Below, one piece after another: positions 18,401 to 26,338 of a DNA stretch of 51,882 bases (positions are counted from its first letter, which is position 1; the number at the start of each line of letters is the position of its first letter). The notes under the pieces are model-generated. The model had not been told where the DNA came from, did no database searches, and saw only the letters and a list, made by a program, of their open reading frames with translations. The position numbers and the translations under genes are program-made. Source of the stretch: Pelagibius sp. (lineage in GTDB: Bacteria; Pseudomonadota; Alphaproteobacteria; Kiloniellales; Kiloniellaceae); NCBI RefSeq assembly GCF_028289705.1, contig NZ_JANQOI010000006.1, positions 1 through 51,882 of the forward strand. The letters are read 5' to 3'.

Positions 18401-18482
18401 CGACCCGTATGCTTTCGTCTTGCGCACAGGCAGAGCAAGCAAGCAACAGCGCCGCCAGCACCGAACCGAAGGCCTTTGTCAT
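15426..18482 (-). CDS. Large secreted two-module protein: propeller-like N-half, beta-helix C-half
   Basis: This 1018-residue protein starts at ATG 18482, with AGGAGA upstream and a Sec signal (MTKAFGSVLAALLLACSACAQ). The cysteines there also allow lipoprotein processing. A further 60 upstream codons are open but give no signal peptide. Residues about 60-455 have Trp/Gly-rich repeats (WSWAAGGHGDGCFNGIIRYDL, WAYLLTGYIYGSAQGDFQVWRF) like a kelch/galactose-oxidase propeller. A Pro/Lys/Glu linker covers about 460-505. Residues about 545-1018 contain Asn-rich turns (ELRGNVMGNN, ALSNVIYGSG, RIEGNVFSNV, LVRNNTILFR) of a right-handed parallel beta-helix, as in pectate lyases. It likely binds or cuts an extracellular glycan. 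The fold calls are by eye; no catalytic residues are assigned. Confidence 0.7.
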   Translation of the reverse strand: MTKAFGSVLAALLLACSACAQDESIRVALEDNRTCDGGPCPESGLSGPDSAPQAIAVSSPLRPSPPDPERTPLRIAEIEAMPPGSWLHYGRPWSDIDPGRENNCGRRFGTVLGAWNGVLWDDHYVWSWAAGGHGDGCFNGIIRYDLRTGTPEMVVPHMPLNVPLCRPFVKHTGEKNCYWEPYASETPYPGGMDQRVAEWHGGFLRPRSSHIYNNMVKIGDWAYLLTGYIYGSAQGDFQVWRFNARADDVAATIERLPDRFDPDGWPDRDGDGKPDGAFFGAGEVNWVQLPGEPPLMFGGSTVCQADMVSGQYRCQRHPKIHFSIAATLALDEERGGVWGIDARLGRLVFVRRVGGTWAISQKLSVIDKDLSKKYNLGNAGICLVPTENGTNPVIWGEAKELLRWDGNKLHVIDLPGGPEAARRRIFNKWTWNEDLGVCWGTWTVDEGFWVYKPAFAAKHAGKVRAQATPAPQSRRQPKPKPATEAAEAAGPKPEPQPEPELRAATNVTALDVAGLSDYPVFAGHRAAPAPWKPAAWDQPIERQPEAPDYDALCPGSWKDLHFRSEGDLTDNAAQMRRIVRGGRPNVRVYLYPLLNAAGDVIPYSSGIKFDEVRCAEIVGVPVNGKKPHMKGDIAGGSVGVIARGIALSGRRGVVAADRSSAFIVLHDLDIHAIGQIFGAGRPSAPLTYLELRGNVMGNNTDWHVLYLERSIGHMVALSNVIYGSGRGRHAFKNLAHQSRIEGNVFSNVGIDGQVLAVDKNNKPIVGNMPLDLYLCTETLVRNNTILFRTSGAIRSFMDYRGRHAWGNCNKGRRQGGGSWEYWSPESPDYGDPARWTEIARATTAFERGYEAAKAEPWLFTHRIEGNRFIVFNAQQRGGAPLDDTAAARVGSLRPVASNPRRKELVDEALSLAEGCANSADRKTCMLTGMSAGLRYTYDHLPPSYQNSMIKSGFVARAAPIPAPEQWVERSGVFWGSNAFITCSADGQDCREASPRDVRVPESPSDPVVNASPPRVIYN

Positions 18483-19211
18483 CCTACGAATGATCTCCTC
18501 TGCATGTGGTGGGACGCTAGAGAGAGAACCTGTCCTGCAAGTTCGCGCGTAGCAAGTCGGCCGGCGCTGCCGCAACAGGCCGTTCGGGAGCCCCTTGCCT
18601 GTGCCAAAATCAAGCCGCGCGAAGCGGAGAGGCTGGCCTCCAACACGCCTAGAGGATGCCATGGCGGTGCTCGGTCAGCCTAGGGCTAATTCGGGGCCGG
18701 CCGGTCCTGCGTTTGTCGAGGGGCGAACCGGGGCAGGGCCGATTTTCTCCTCTCGATCACTGGATTGTGAGCATCTGCGCTGAGCTGGGTCCGAAGGTGC
18801 TTTAGGGGGATGGATCCGGGGCCGGGGCCGCGCGCTACCACATTTGCGCCTTCGTCAGGGGTGCCGCAATCGTCCATTGTCTTGCCCGCACGACCGGGTA
18901 GGCGGCGAGGGGCTGCTTCGCGGGTTTTCGCTCAGCAGGGACGCTGGCCTCGCATGGTTAACGCCGCGGTAACGATCTTCGTGCTGTCTGTTTCATTGTC
19001 AGCCCCTAGGCTGCTGGTAGAATAAGGCGTCAGTTTGACCGCGACCGGGAATGGCCAGGATCTCGCAGGTGTCGATCCAAGTAGGACGTGACCGTCGGGA
19101 ACGCCCGGCGGAGACCAGTGTTTTGGTTCGCCTGTTTGCGGCCTTGTCCGTTATGACGGTCCGGCTGGTGCGTCGCCTGCGCCTGTTGCCTGTGCTGATG
19201 GGAAATCAGGG
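18483..19211. other. 729-bp divergent intergenic region upstream of the exosortase
   Basis: No gene is supported here. The region contains a plausible sigma-70 promoter at 18996-19023 pointing to the exosortase, with a 5' leader of about 180 bases. A weaker GG-N10-GC arrangement at 19167-19180 resembles sigma-54 only superficially. The open frames inside have no ribosome-binding site. Confidence 0.5.
18996..19023 (+). promoter_or_regulatory. Candidate sigma-70 promoter for the exosortase gene
   Basis: TTGTCA (18996-19001) and TAGAAT (19018-19023) are separated by 16 bp; each matches the consensus at five of six positions. Transcription would start near 19030, about 180 bases before the exosortase ATG. 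Confidence 0.45.
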
Positions 19212-20804
19212 ATGACAGTGGTTGCGGAAAAAGTGCCGGAGGGCGGGATCTCTGACGAGCCGATGCGGGCTTGGCGGCGTGCCGGGCTGCTCTTCGCGCT
19301 CGCCACCCTGCTGCTCTTCGGACTGTACTTCGAAACCCTGGCGTCCATGGTGCGGGTTTGGACCACGTCGGACACCTTTGGATATGGTTTCCTGGTACTG
19401 CCGGTGGTCGTCTATCTCGCCTATCAGCGCCGCCACCACCTCGCGCAACTGACGCCCAGGCCGTGCTTCTGGGCCCTCGTCTGGGTCGCCGGAGCCATCG
19501 TTCTGCACCTGGTCGGCAGCATCGGCAACGTGCTGTTATTCCAACAACTTGCCCTCGTCGGCCTCTGGCAGGGTCTCTTTGCCCTGTTCATGGGTTGGGC
19601 GGTGGTGCGGCAGATGATCTTTCCGCTGTTCTTCCTGATCTTCGCGGTGCCGATGGGGGCTGAGATCGTTCCTCTGTTGCAACGGATTACCGCCGACATC
19701 ACGGTCTTTCTGTTGCGCGCCTCGGGAATGCCGACCTTCCTCAGCGGTGTGTTGATCGAAATCCCCTCCGGCAGTTTCGTCGTGGCCGACGTTTGCTCAG
19801 GGGTGCGCTTTCTGATCACCGCGCTGGTTTTAGGCACCCTGGCGATCCACCTCTTTTTCCGCTCCTGGCTGCGGCGCGCCGCGTTCCTGCTGCTCTGCCT
19901 CGTGGTTCCGATCCTGGCCAACGGACTGAGAGCCTACGGCATCATTATGCTGGCGCATTGGAGCGACTACCGCGTGGCGATCTCCGTCGACCACCTTGTC
20001 TATGGCCTGATCTTCCTGACCTTGGTCTTGATGATTCTGGTGGGACTGGGTGCCCTGTTCCGGGATCATTGGCCTGGCGAAGAGCCGGTACCGGCAGCCG
20101 TTGCATCGGCTACGGGCGTCCGCCTCTCCTCAAGCGTCGCCGCCTTCGCCTTGGCGGTATTGCTTCTGGGCGGCGGCAAAGTCTGGACCCACGGGGTGAC
20201 GGCACCGCCGGACAACGCGGGCCCCATCGAGTTGGCTGCTCTCCATCCTGGCGGTGAGTGGGTCCTGGACGGTGGAACGCATGCCGACTGGCAACCACAT
20301 TTTCGTGGAGCCGATTCCCAGTTCCTGCGGTCGTTCAATGCGCCCGATGGGGAGGTTGTCCTGTTCGTCGCCCACTATGCCTATCAGCGCGATGGCCATG
20401 AGATCATCGCAGGCGGCAACAGCTTCGTCGGCCGCGGTACCGGTCGGCAGGTGACGCGGTTTGAGCAGACCGAAGTCGCCTTGGCAGACCGCCGCTGGGC
20501 GGTGCGTGAGATCCTCGTTCAGACGGTTCAGGGGCCGCGTCTCATCTGGTTCTGGTACGAGGTCGGCGGCACGCAGACCGCCTCTGCGGTCGTCGGCAAG
20601 TTGCTCGAGATTTGGCACACCATCAGCGGCGGCTCCCGGTCCGCCACCGCCTTCGCGCTTTCGACGGCACCGGCCGACGACCTGCGGGCATCCCGCGCCC
20701 GGTTGACGGCTTTCCTGAGCGCATTGGAAGAGACACAAAGTCTCACCACGGCGACTCTGATCCGGCCCGAGGCCCTGGAAGGGACCGCTTCATCGCGGAA
20801 CTGA
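19212..20804 (+). CDS. xrtA: Exosortase A with fused C-terminal EpsI domain
   Basis: This 530-residue protein has eight or more helices over residues 22-290, then one more helix and a periplasmic EpsI-type domain at about 310-500. The catalytic triad of exosortases is complete: Cys195 in VADVCSGVRFL, Arg240 in ILANGLRAYGI and His261 in SVDHLVYGLIF. The enzyme recognises the C-terminal PEP motif of exported proteins, cuts them in the inner membrane and probably passes them to a glycan or lipid acceptor. The sequence context of the Cys and Arg motifs fits the XrtA subtype, as do the surrounding genes. A substrate with a matching tail is encoded at 48956-49804. A sigma-70 promoter precedes the gene. 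Confidence 0.95.
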   Translation: MTVVAEKVPEGGISDEPMRAWRRAGLLFALATLLLFGLYFETLASMVRVWTTSDTFGYGFLVLPVVVYLAYQRRHHLAQLTPRPCFWALVWVAGAIVLHLVGSIGNVLLFQQLALVGLWQGLFALFMGWAVVRQMIFPLFFLIFAVPMGAEIVPLLQRITADITVFLLRASGMPTFLSGVLIEIPSGSFVVADVCSGVRFLITALVLGTLAIHLFFRSWLRRAAFLLLCLVVPILANGLRAYGIIMLAHWSDYRVAISVDHLVYGLIFLTLVLMILVGLGALFRDHWPGEEPVPAAVASATGVRLSSSVAAFALAVLLLGGGKVWTHGVTAPPDNAGPIELAALHPGGEWVLDGGTHADWQPHFRGADSQFLRSFNAPDGEVVLFVAHYAYQRDGHEIIAGGNSFVGRGTGRQVTRFEQTEVALADRRWAVREILVQTVQGPRLIWFWYEVGGTQTASAVVGKLLEIWHTISGGSRSATAFALSTAPADDLRASRARLTAFLSALEETQSLTTATLIRPEALEGTASSRN

Positions 20805-21065
20805 ACCGCACATGCCCAGCACCTGCCCGGATGGTCCATGCGGGGCCCTGGTTCGCGCCAGCGACCGGGGTGCGCAATTGGTGCAGCTCTGCCGGCTCGA
20901 CGGCGCCAACCCGGGCAGTTATAGAGTGGCCCATGGTGGGGCGGGACGCCCTGGACAGCGCCGGGCTGCAGGGGCGCGTCTGAGCTGAGGAGATGGCCAC
21001 GGTATGGCGCCCAGAGATCCAGTCTTTGTCGTTGGCGGCGCCCCGACCAATCGGGAACCCATAGC

Positions 21066-22388
21066 GTGAAGATCCTGCTGGTCACCTGGTACTTTCCGCC
21101 GAGCCGGACCATCGCCGCGGTGCGCCTCGGCAAGCTGGCCCGCTATTTCCAGGCAAGAGGCCATGACCTGCGCGTCCTGACGCCGCTGGATCCTCCTCTG
21201 CCGCAGGATCTGGCGGTGAAGTTTCCTGCGGAACGGGTTGTACGGACCGCCTGGCAGTCCGAGGACGCCAAAGCGGCGGCCGTACCGGTGCAAGTGCCTG
21301 CCGCCGGCACACTGCCGTCCAGTGAAAGCAGACACACGAAACTCAAGAAAACGCTGTGGCGCCTGCACTCCAGCTTTGCGGGGTTCCCCGATGCCCGGGT
21401 CTCCTGGATGCCTTTTGCCATGAAGGCGAGCGCTGACCTCCTCGCCGACTGGCGCCCCGACCTCGTCTATGCCAGTGGGCCGCCCTTCACGACGCTGCTG
21501 ATCGCCGAGGAGGTGAGCCGGCGCTTCGATCTTCCTCTGGTCACGGAGTTCCGGGATCGCTGGTCCGAGGATCCCTACGCGCCGCCGTTCTTCTGGCGGC
21601 GCTGGCGCAACCGTCTGGCGGAGAAGTCGCTGATCGGTCAGGCCAGTGCCATAGTCACCGTTTCCAAGCCCTGGGCCGCGTCTTACAGCGCCCGCTACCG
21701 CAAGCCCACTGAGGTGGTCTACAACGGCTATGATGCCGAGCTCTGTGATACGGGCCCCTTCGATGGAGCGGCCGGCCGCCCGGGGCTGGAGATCGTTTAC
21801 ACCGGCGGGATCTATCCCGGCTATCGCGATCCCTCGCCGCTCTTTGCTGCGATGAGGCAGCTTGACCGGCGCGGACTGGCCTGCCGGATGATCTTTCACG
21901 GGGTTCGCCCGGAAGCGGTGGAACCCTTGATCGAAGCGCAAGATGTCTCGCACCTGGTGGAGATACGGGAAGTGCTGACCCATGAGGCTGCGCTCAGGCG
22001 TCAGCGGGAATCGGACATCCTCGTGCTGTTGCAGTGGAACAATCCCAAGGAGCAGGGCAACGTTCCCGGGAAGTTCTTCGAGTACCTCGGCGCCCGACGG
22101 CCCATCCTGGTGCTGGGGCTGCGCGAGGGGGTGCCGGCGACCATCCTGCGCGAGCGGCAGGCCGGCTTTTTTTCCAACGAGCCGGACGAGATCGCCGCGC
22201 AGCTCGTGCGCTGGCTCGAAGAAAAACAGGAAAAGGGAATCTTGCCGCCGGTCCCGGAAAGCGCCCGTGCCGGCTTCTCCAGGGATGAGCAATATGCCCG
22301 CCTGGAGCAATTCCTCGAGCAACTGGTCAGTGGCCGGCAGGCCGACGCGCCTGGCCTGGACCCTGCACCGCATGCGCAGCCGGGCTGA
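21066..22388 (+). CDS. Family 4 glycosyltransferase
   Basis: This 440-residue GT-B protein starts at a GTG codon with a GGGA box upstream. KILLVTWYFPPSRTIAAVRLGKLARYF is the classic first strand and glycine-loop of family-4 enzymes. The second domain begins at LEIVYTGGIYPGYRDPSPLF and contains the donor site NPKEQGNVPGKFFEYLGARRPILVLG, with the paired Lys/Glu of the E-x7-E-like region. It transfers an activated sugar onto the growing glycan in the cytoplasm. It follows the exosortase gene by 261 bp on the same strand. Donor and linkage cannot be assigned. Confidence 0.88.
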   Translation: MKILLVTWYFPPSRTIAAVRLGKLARYFQARGHDLRVLTPLDPPLPQDLAVKFPAERVVRTAWQSEDAKAAAVPVQVPAAGTLPSSESRHTKLKKTLWRLHSSFAGFPDARVSWMPFAMKASADLLADWRPDLVYASGPPFTTLLIAEEVSRRFDLPLVTEFRDRWSEDPYAPPFFWRRWRNRLAEKSLIGQASAIVTVSKPWAASYSARYRKPTEVVYNGYDAELCDTGPFDGAAGRPGLEIVYTGGIYPGYRDPSPLFAAMRQLDRRGLACRMIFHGVRPEAVEPLIEAQDVSHLVEIREVLTHEAALRRQRESDILVLLQWNNPKEQGNVPGKFFEYLGARRPILVLGLREGVPATILRERQAGFFSNEPDEIAAQLVRWLEEKQEKGILPPVPESARAGFSRDEQYARLEQFLEQLVSGRQADAPGLDPAPHAQPG

Positions 22389-22415
22389 TCGCGGCTCCCT
22401 CGGCGCCGCCCTGTG

Positions 22416-22880
22416 TCACGACCCCGGCGCGCGAGCGCGAAGGTAGCGGCGGAGGATCAGCGAGGGATCGGCAATCGCGTCTGGGGCCATGAAACCCGCT
22501 TCGGTGATTTCCCGGTTGTCGATCCTGATCTTTGGAACGCGGGAAAGCTCACCCTCGAAGAGGCTGAGGCGGGTAGGGCGCAGATCCATCTGCCCGAAGA
22601 ACCGGATTGCCGAGGGGGCGATGACGACTCCAACCTCTTCGGCAAGCTCCCGCACCGCGGCGGAGGCCGGCGGCTCGTTCGCCCCGACGTGGCCGCCTGG
22701 CAGGCTCATGCCCCTGGTGTAGGAGTGCCTGACGACTAGAACCTGGCCCTGATGCCACAAGGCGACGGCCGCCGCGTTCGATTTCCGGCCGGTCAGGCGG
22801 GCCATGCGCGCCGCCCATGGGTAGAGCGCCGCGAAGGCAGCCTGGTGGATCCGGTCGGCGAGTGAAAGCCGGGCCATCAT
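22416..22880 (-). CDS. Nudix hydrolase
   Basis: This 154-residue protein has a complete Nudix box, G-x5-E-x7-REL-x-EE-x-GV, at residues 63-85 (from GHVGANE to RELAEEVGV). The glutamates bind the metals needed to hydrolyse a nucleoside diphosphate linked to another group. I chose ATG 22880, which follows a GGGGAAG box; a GTG at 22904 is also in frame. The N-terminal 35 residues are a helix unlike the simplest Nudix enzymes. It lies 86 bp after a cis-prenyltransferase, and the two run in the same direction as ManC, so it may control a sugar nucleotide or prenyl diphosphate pool (inference). Confidence 0.88.
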   Translation of the reverse strand: MMARLSLADRIHQAAFAALYPWAARMARLTGRKSNAAAVALWHQGQVLVVRHSYTRGMSLPGGHVGANEPPASAAVRELAEEVGVVIAPSAIRFFGQMDLRPTRLSLFEGELSRVPKIRIDNREITEAGFMAPDAIADPSLILRRYLRARAPGS

Positions 22881-22966
22881 GTCTTCCCCGTTCCCTACGG
22901 GCACTATAGCGGCTGTGGCAGCCTGTGGAAGCCGGCACCGAGTTCGACGTAAGTCGTCGAAGGGCT

Positions 22967-23881
22967 CTAGAGGCCGAATCGCCTCTGGCGGTTTTGGTAG
23001 GCCCGTACGGCGCGCAGGAAGTCGATCTTTCGGAATTCCGGCCAGTCGATATCGCAGAAATAGAACTCGCTGTAGGCGCTCTGCCAGAGCAGGAAACCGG
23101 ACAGCCGCAGCTCGCCGCTGGTCCGGATGATCAGATCGGGGTCCGGAAGATCGGGCGAGTAGAGATGCTTGCTGATCGTCTCGGCGGAGATCTCCTCAAT
23201 GACCGCCGCAGGCTCCGGGCGACCGGCCAGTTTGGCACGCAGCATCGAGCGCAGGGCGTCGACCAACTCCTCGCGGCCGTCGTAGGCCACGGCGATGGTG
23301 AGCACGATGGCGGAGTGATCCTTGGTGGCCTCTTCGGCAGCGGCAATGGCCGCGCGCGTCGAGGCCGGCAGCAGGTCGAGGCGTCCGGCCGCGCGCACCC
23401 GCACCTGGTGGTGGTGCACCAGGGGGTCGCCGGCCAGTTCGATCAGCTTGTCCTGGATCGCCGCCAGGATGCCGCTGACCTCCTCGCTGGAGCGCTGCAG
23501 ATTGGTGGTCGAACAGACCCACAAGGTCAGCGCCGGAATGCCAAGGGAGGCGCACCAGGACAACAGATGGTCGAGCTTGCCGGCCCCCAGCGCATAGAGC
23601 ACATGGGGATCGGCGATGCCGCGGCGGCGGGCAAAGCGGCGGTTGCCGTCCAGGATGATGCCGATGTGCCGGGGCTGGCGGCCCTCCCGCAGCTGGCGTT
23701 CGAGCCGGCGCTCGTAGAGGCGGTAGAGGACGGCCTTGACTCGTGTCTTGAGGTCGACGAGAGGACCCGCCAGTCCGCGTCCGGCCTGCCGCTCCCCAGC
23801 CTGCCGTCGCCCGTCAAGAGGCCTTTCCTGGGCGCCGCGTCCCCGATAGGTCTGATCGCTGGTGTCACTGGACAAGGTCAT
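22967..23881 (-). CDS. Cis-prenyltransferase, resembling short-chain Z-prenyl diphosphate synthases
   Basis: This 304-residue protein has the family start HIGIILDGNRRFARRRG (catalytic Asp78), a middle STTNLQRSSEE and the C-terminal diphosphate site LIIRTSGELRLSGFLLWQSAYSE..F. It condenses isopentenyl diphosphate in cis. The segment VLYRLYERRLERQL before the core, and GFLLWQSAYSE rather than the usual NFLLWQ-type UppS motif, recall the mycobacterial omega,E,Z-farnesyl diphosphate synthase (Rv1086-like) more than housekeeping UppS. The first 45 residues are polar and low in complexity; a later start is possible. It may supply a special polyprenyl carrier for the polysaccharide (inference). Confidence 0.85.
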   Translation of the reverse strand: MTLSSDTSDQTYRGRGAQERPLDGRRQAGERQAGRGLAGPLVDLKTRVKAVLYRLYERRLERQLREGRQPRHIGIILDGNRRFARRRGIADPHVLYALGAGKLDHLLSWCASLGIPALTLWVCSTTNLQRSSEEVSGILAAIQDKLIELAGDPLVHHHQVRVRAAGRLDLLPASTRAAIAAAEEATKDHSAIVLTIAVAYDGREELVDALRSMLRAKLAGRPEPAAVIEEISAETISKHLYSPDLPDPDLIIRTSGELRLSGFLLWQSAYSEFYFCDIDWPEFRKIDFLRAVRAYQNRQRRFGL

Positions 23882-23895
23882 CGTCTCGGCTGGAG

Positions 23896-25029
23896 TCAGG
23901 CCCGTCTATTGTCTTCAGAGCGCCGGTCTTGATCAAGCGGTGTGGCTGTGGTGCCGTCGGCGCGCGCTTCCAGGGCCCGGATCACCTTAGCGATTTCCTG
24001 AGCCCGGCTGCGCGGGCAGACCAACAGCGCCTCGGGGGTTGAGACGACGGCGATGCCGTCGAGGCCCAGGGCGGCGATCGGTACGGATGCGCTGTGCAGG
24101 TAGCAGCCCCGGGATTCAACCGCGACGACATCACCCTGGATTGCATTGCCGTGCCGGTCCTTGTCGGCGACCTGATACAGCGCGTCCCAGGTCCCGATGT
24201 CCGACCAGCCGATGTCGATGGGCACCACAGCGCCGCGCTCCGTTCGCTCCATGACCGCATGGTCAAAGGAGAGATCCGGCTGATCGGCGAAGGCCTGCGC
24301 CTCAAGGCGCAGGAAGTCGGAGTCCGTGTCGGCGCCCCCGAGCGCGGCTTTACAGGCCTCCAGGATCTCCGGCGCGTGGCGGCTCATCTCCTCCAGCAGA
24401 ACGCCCGCGGCACTGAGGAACATGCCGCTGTTCCAGACGAAATCGCCGGCGGCAAGATACCGCTTCGCGGTCTCAAGATCTGGCTTCTCGACGAAGCGGG
24501 CGATTTCGAAGGCTCCTTCACAGTTGGGCAGGCTGGTCCCGCTTTGGATATAGCCATAGCCGGTTTCGGGCCGGTCGGGCTGTGCCCCAAAAGTGACGAT
24601 CCGCCCCTGCGCGGCGACCTCGGCAGCCCTGCGCACGGCCAGGCGGAAGCCGGTTTCGTCTGCGATGAAATGGTCCGAAGGCAACAGCAGAAGCAGGGCT
24701 TGCGGATCGCGCGCCGCCACCAGCAGCGCCGCAGTACAGGCCGCCGGGGCGGTGCTGCGGGCGACCGGCTCCAGAACGATCCGCTGCGGTTCGCGCTGCT
24801 GCCGGCGCAGTTGCTCGGCGACCAGAAAGCGGTGCTGATGGCTGCAGATCACAAAGGGCGCCGCAAAGCTCTGAGGCTCGGCGACCCGGGCCGCGGTTTG
24901 CTGCAGGAGGCTTTGTGCGCCGGTGAGATCGAGGAAGGGCTTGGGGCGCGAGGGCCGGGACAGCGGCCAGAGGCGCTGGCCCTGGCCGCCGGCAAGAATC
25001 ACCGGATAGATTGGATCACTGGCGGCCAT
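23896..25029 (-). CDS. manC: Mannose-1-phosphate guanylyltransferase
   Basis: This 377-residue nucleotidyltransferase has the signature VILAGGQGQRLWPLSR at residues 10-25, followed by PKPFLDLTG. The middle segments FVEKPDLETAKRYLAAGDFVWNSGMFL and IDIGWSDIGTWDALY are characteristic of GDP-mannose pyrophosphorylases. It makes GDP-mannose from GTP and mannose-1-phosphate in the cytoplasm. It is shorter than the bifunctional enzymes of about 470 residues and lacks the C-terminal isomerase cupin. The cis-prenyltransferase gene follows after 14 bp, indicating an operon. The polymer, or another envelope glycan, is therefore likely to contain mannose or a derivative. Confidence 0.92.
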   Translation of the reverse strand: MAASDPIYPVILAGGQGQRLWPLSRPSRPKPFLDLTGAQSLLQQTAARVAEPQSFAAPFVICSHQHRFLVAEQLRRQQREPQRIVLEPVARSTAPAACTAALLVAARDPQALLLLLPSDHFIADETGFRLAVRRAAEVAAQGRIVTFGAQPDRPETGYGYIQSGTSLPNCEGAFEIARFVEKPDLETAKRYLAAGDFVWNSGMFLSAAGVLLEEMSRHAPEILEACKAALGGADTDSDFLRLEAQAFADQPDLSFDHAVMERTERGAVVPIDIGWSDIGTWDALYQVADKDRHGNAIQGDVVAVESRGCYLHSASVPIAALGLDGIAVVSTPEALLVCPRSRAQEIAKVIRALEARADGTTATPLDQDRRSEDNRRA

Positions 25030-25124
25030 AGCGCCTCAACGGCCGACGGCACGCGGCGAGACGAACGGGCAGGGGCGCGATGGACCGGCCTGCATGCGCT
25101 CGCCAGGCCTCCCCCGACCGGCGC

Positions 25125-25754
25125 CTAAAAGATGCTTTCCGGAATGATCAGGATATCACCGGGCAGCAGCGCAACATTGGCGGAGATGTCGCCGTCGTTC
25201 AGCAGGTCGTCCAGGCGCACGCGGAATTCGCGGATCTCATCGCCCTGGAAACGCACCAATGTGGTGTTGTTGCCGTCGGCGAATTCCGTCAGCCCGCCGA
25301 CCTGAATGACGATGTCCAGCACGGTCATGTTGGCGCGGAAGGGGATGGCCTGGGGCTGGGAGGCTTCGCCGACGATTCTCACCTGCTGAGGAAAGGTTCC
25401 GACGAATCCGCCAACGATGACGGTGACGAGCGGGTCCTGGATATAGACGGCGAGTTGCGTCTCGATCTCCCGCGAAAGATTGCTGGGCGTCTTGCCTTCG
25501 ACGTAGAGGTCCTCGATCAGCGGGACCGAGATGCGCCCGTCCGGCCGTACGGTCACCGATGTCGAGAGCTCCGCGTTGCGCCATACGAATATAGTCAGGG
25601 AGTCGCCGGCGCCGATCTGATAGAGCGGCGGCTCGTCGGGCGCTTCGACCAGCGCCGGCGGCAATTCGCGGCTATCGGCGCAGGCACCAACGGCCAATGC
25701 CACCAAGATGGCGCACAGTGCTGAAAAAAGTGACCTTATCCCCTCATTGGTCAT
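25125..25754 (-). CDS. Wza-like polysaccharide export lipoprotein, exosortase A system
   Basis: This 209-residue protein has a lipoprotein signal whose lipobox AVGAC puts the lipidated cysteine at residue 25. The Poly_export domain starts at YQIGAGDSLTIFVWRN and runs through VTVRPDGRISVPLIEDL. A single SLBB-like beta-grasp domain follows, with VRIVGEASQPQAIPF and LLPGDILIIPES at the end. It should form part of the outer-membrane exit channel together with the chain-length protein at 32816-34468. It is much shorter than E. coli Wza (about 380 residues), as is usual for the PEP-CTERM-associated export family. A paralogue starts at 51242. It is the first gene of the minus-strand unit that includes manC. 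Confidence 0.93.
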   Translation of the reverse strand: MTNEGIRSLFSALCAILVALAVGACADSRELPPALVEAPDEPPLYQIGAGDSLTIFVWRNAELSTSVTVRPDGRISVPLIEDLYVEGKTPSNLSREIETQLAVYIQDPLVTVIVGGFVGTFPQQVRIVGEASQPQAIPFRANMTVLDIVIQVGGLTEFADGNNTTLVRFQGDEIREFRVRLDDLLNDGDISANVALLPGDILIIPESIF

Positions 25755-26197
25755 TTACGAATCTCCACGCCTAGAATCCAATTACCCCTGACTGCAGACC
25801 TTAGATTGATGCGTTTGGAACGACAAGCGCAGAGCAATGGCCGCTTGAGGAATGACCCGGCCATTGCAGAAGCCGCCCGCCGCCCCGGAGATCCCCGCAT
25901 GACGGGGCCCCCTTCGCAGCGGCCTCTGCGGGATGTCGCATGCAGTCTGCGGGCGCATATCACAGCCCGGTGGAGCGGCGTTTCCGGCTGGCAGGGGCGA
26001 CACGGCAATCAGGTCTGTCACGGACAATCGGCAGTTCGACACCTAATGTCCGCGAACTCTGCGCCCTTCTGATCAACAAATGATTAAGGATAACGGGAAA
26101 AGGCAAGCCTCACCGGACCGCAGGAGGTCCCGAACCGGGTTCCCATGCAGTCCGACAAGTTCAAAGCTTTTAAGGTGACGCTGCGTTCAGCTCCCGC
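25755..26197. other. 443-bp spacer between the export gene and a small membrane-protein gene
   Basis: This is the upstream region of the export lipoprotein operon. No gene is supported. A small dyad, GGACC-N6-GGTCC, lies at 26115-26130. A short frame from ATG 26082 (32 codons) has no ribosome-binding site. I found no promoter that I would defend. Confidence 0.5.
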
Positions 26198-26338
26198 TCA
26201 GGGCAGAATGAATTCGATGATGATCCAATAACCTGAAAGGGAGCCGAGTATAAGCGTTGACAGGGCCAGTAATGACCGAATGCGACGCATCGATCGCGGG
26301 GCCGCCATCGCCGCCTGGTACAACTCAGATACGGACAT
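26198..26338 (-). CDS. 46-residue single-pass membrane protein
   Basis: The ATG at 26338 is preceded by GGGAGA at a spacing of nine bases, a strong ribosome-binding site. The product begins MSVSELYQAAMAAPRSMRRI, an amphipathic basic segment. Residues 22-45 (from SLLALSTLILGSL to YWIIIEFIL) form one hydrophobic helix, and the chain ends with Pro. Positive charges before the helix predict a cytoplasmic N-terminus. The gene is alone in a long spacer and points toward the export operon 443 bp away. I recognise no family. The ribosome-binding site, charge pattern and helix together make it a credible small protein; a chance frame remains possible. Confidence 0.55.
   Translation of the reverse strand: MSVSELYQAAMAAPRSMRRIRSLLALSTLILGSLSGYWIIIEFILP

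Noticed and set aside
19166-19181. Sigma-54-like TGGTGCGTCGCCTGCG before the exosortase
   Set aside because: GG-N10-GC is common by chance at this GC content and the -24 box matches poorly; the sigma-70 pair at 18996-19023 is better.
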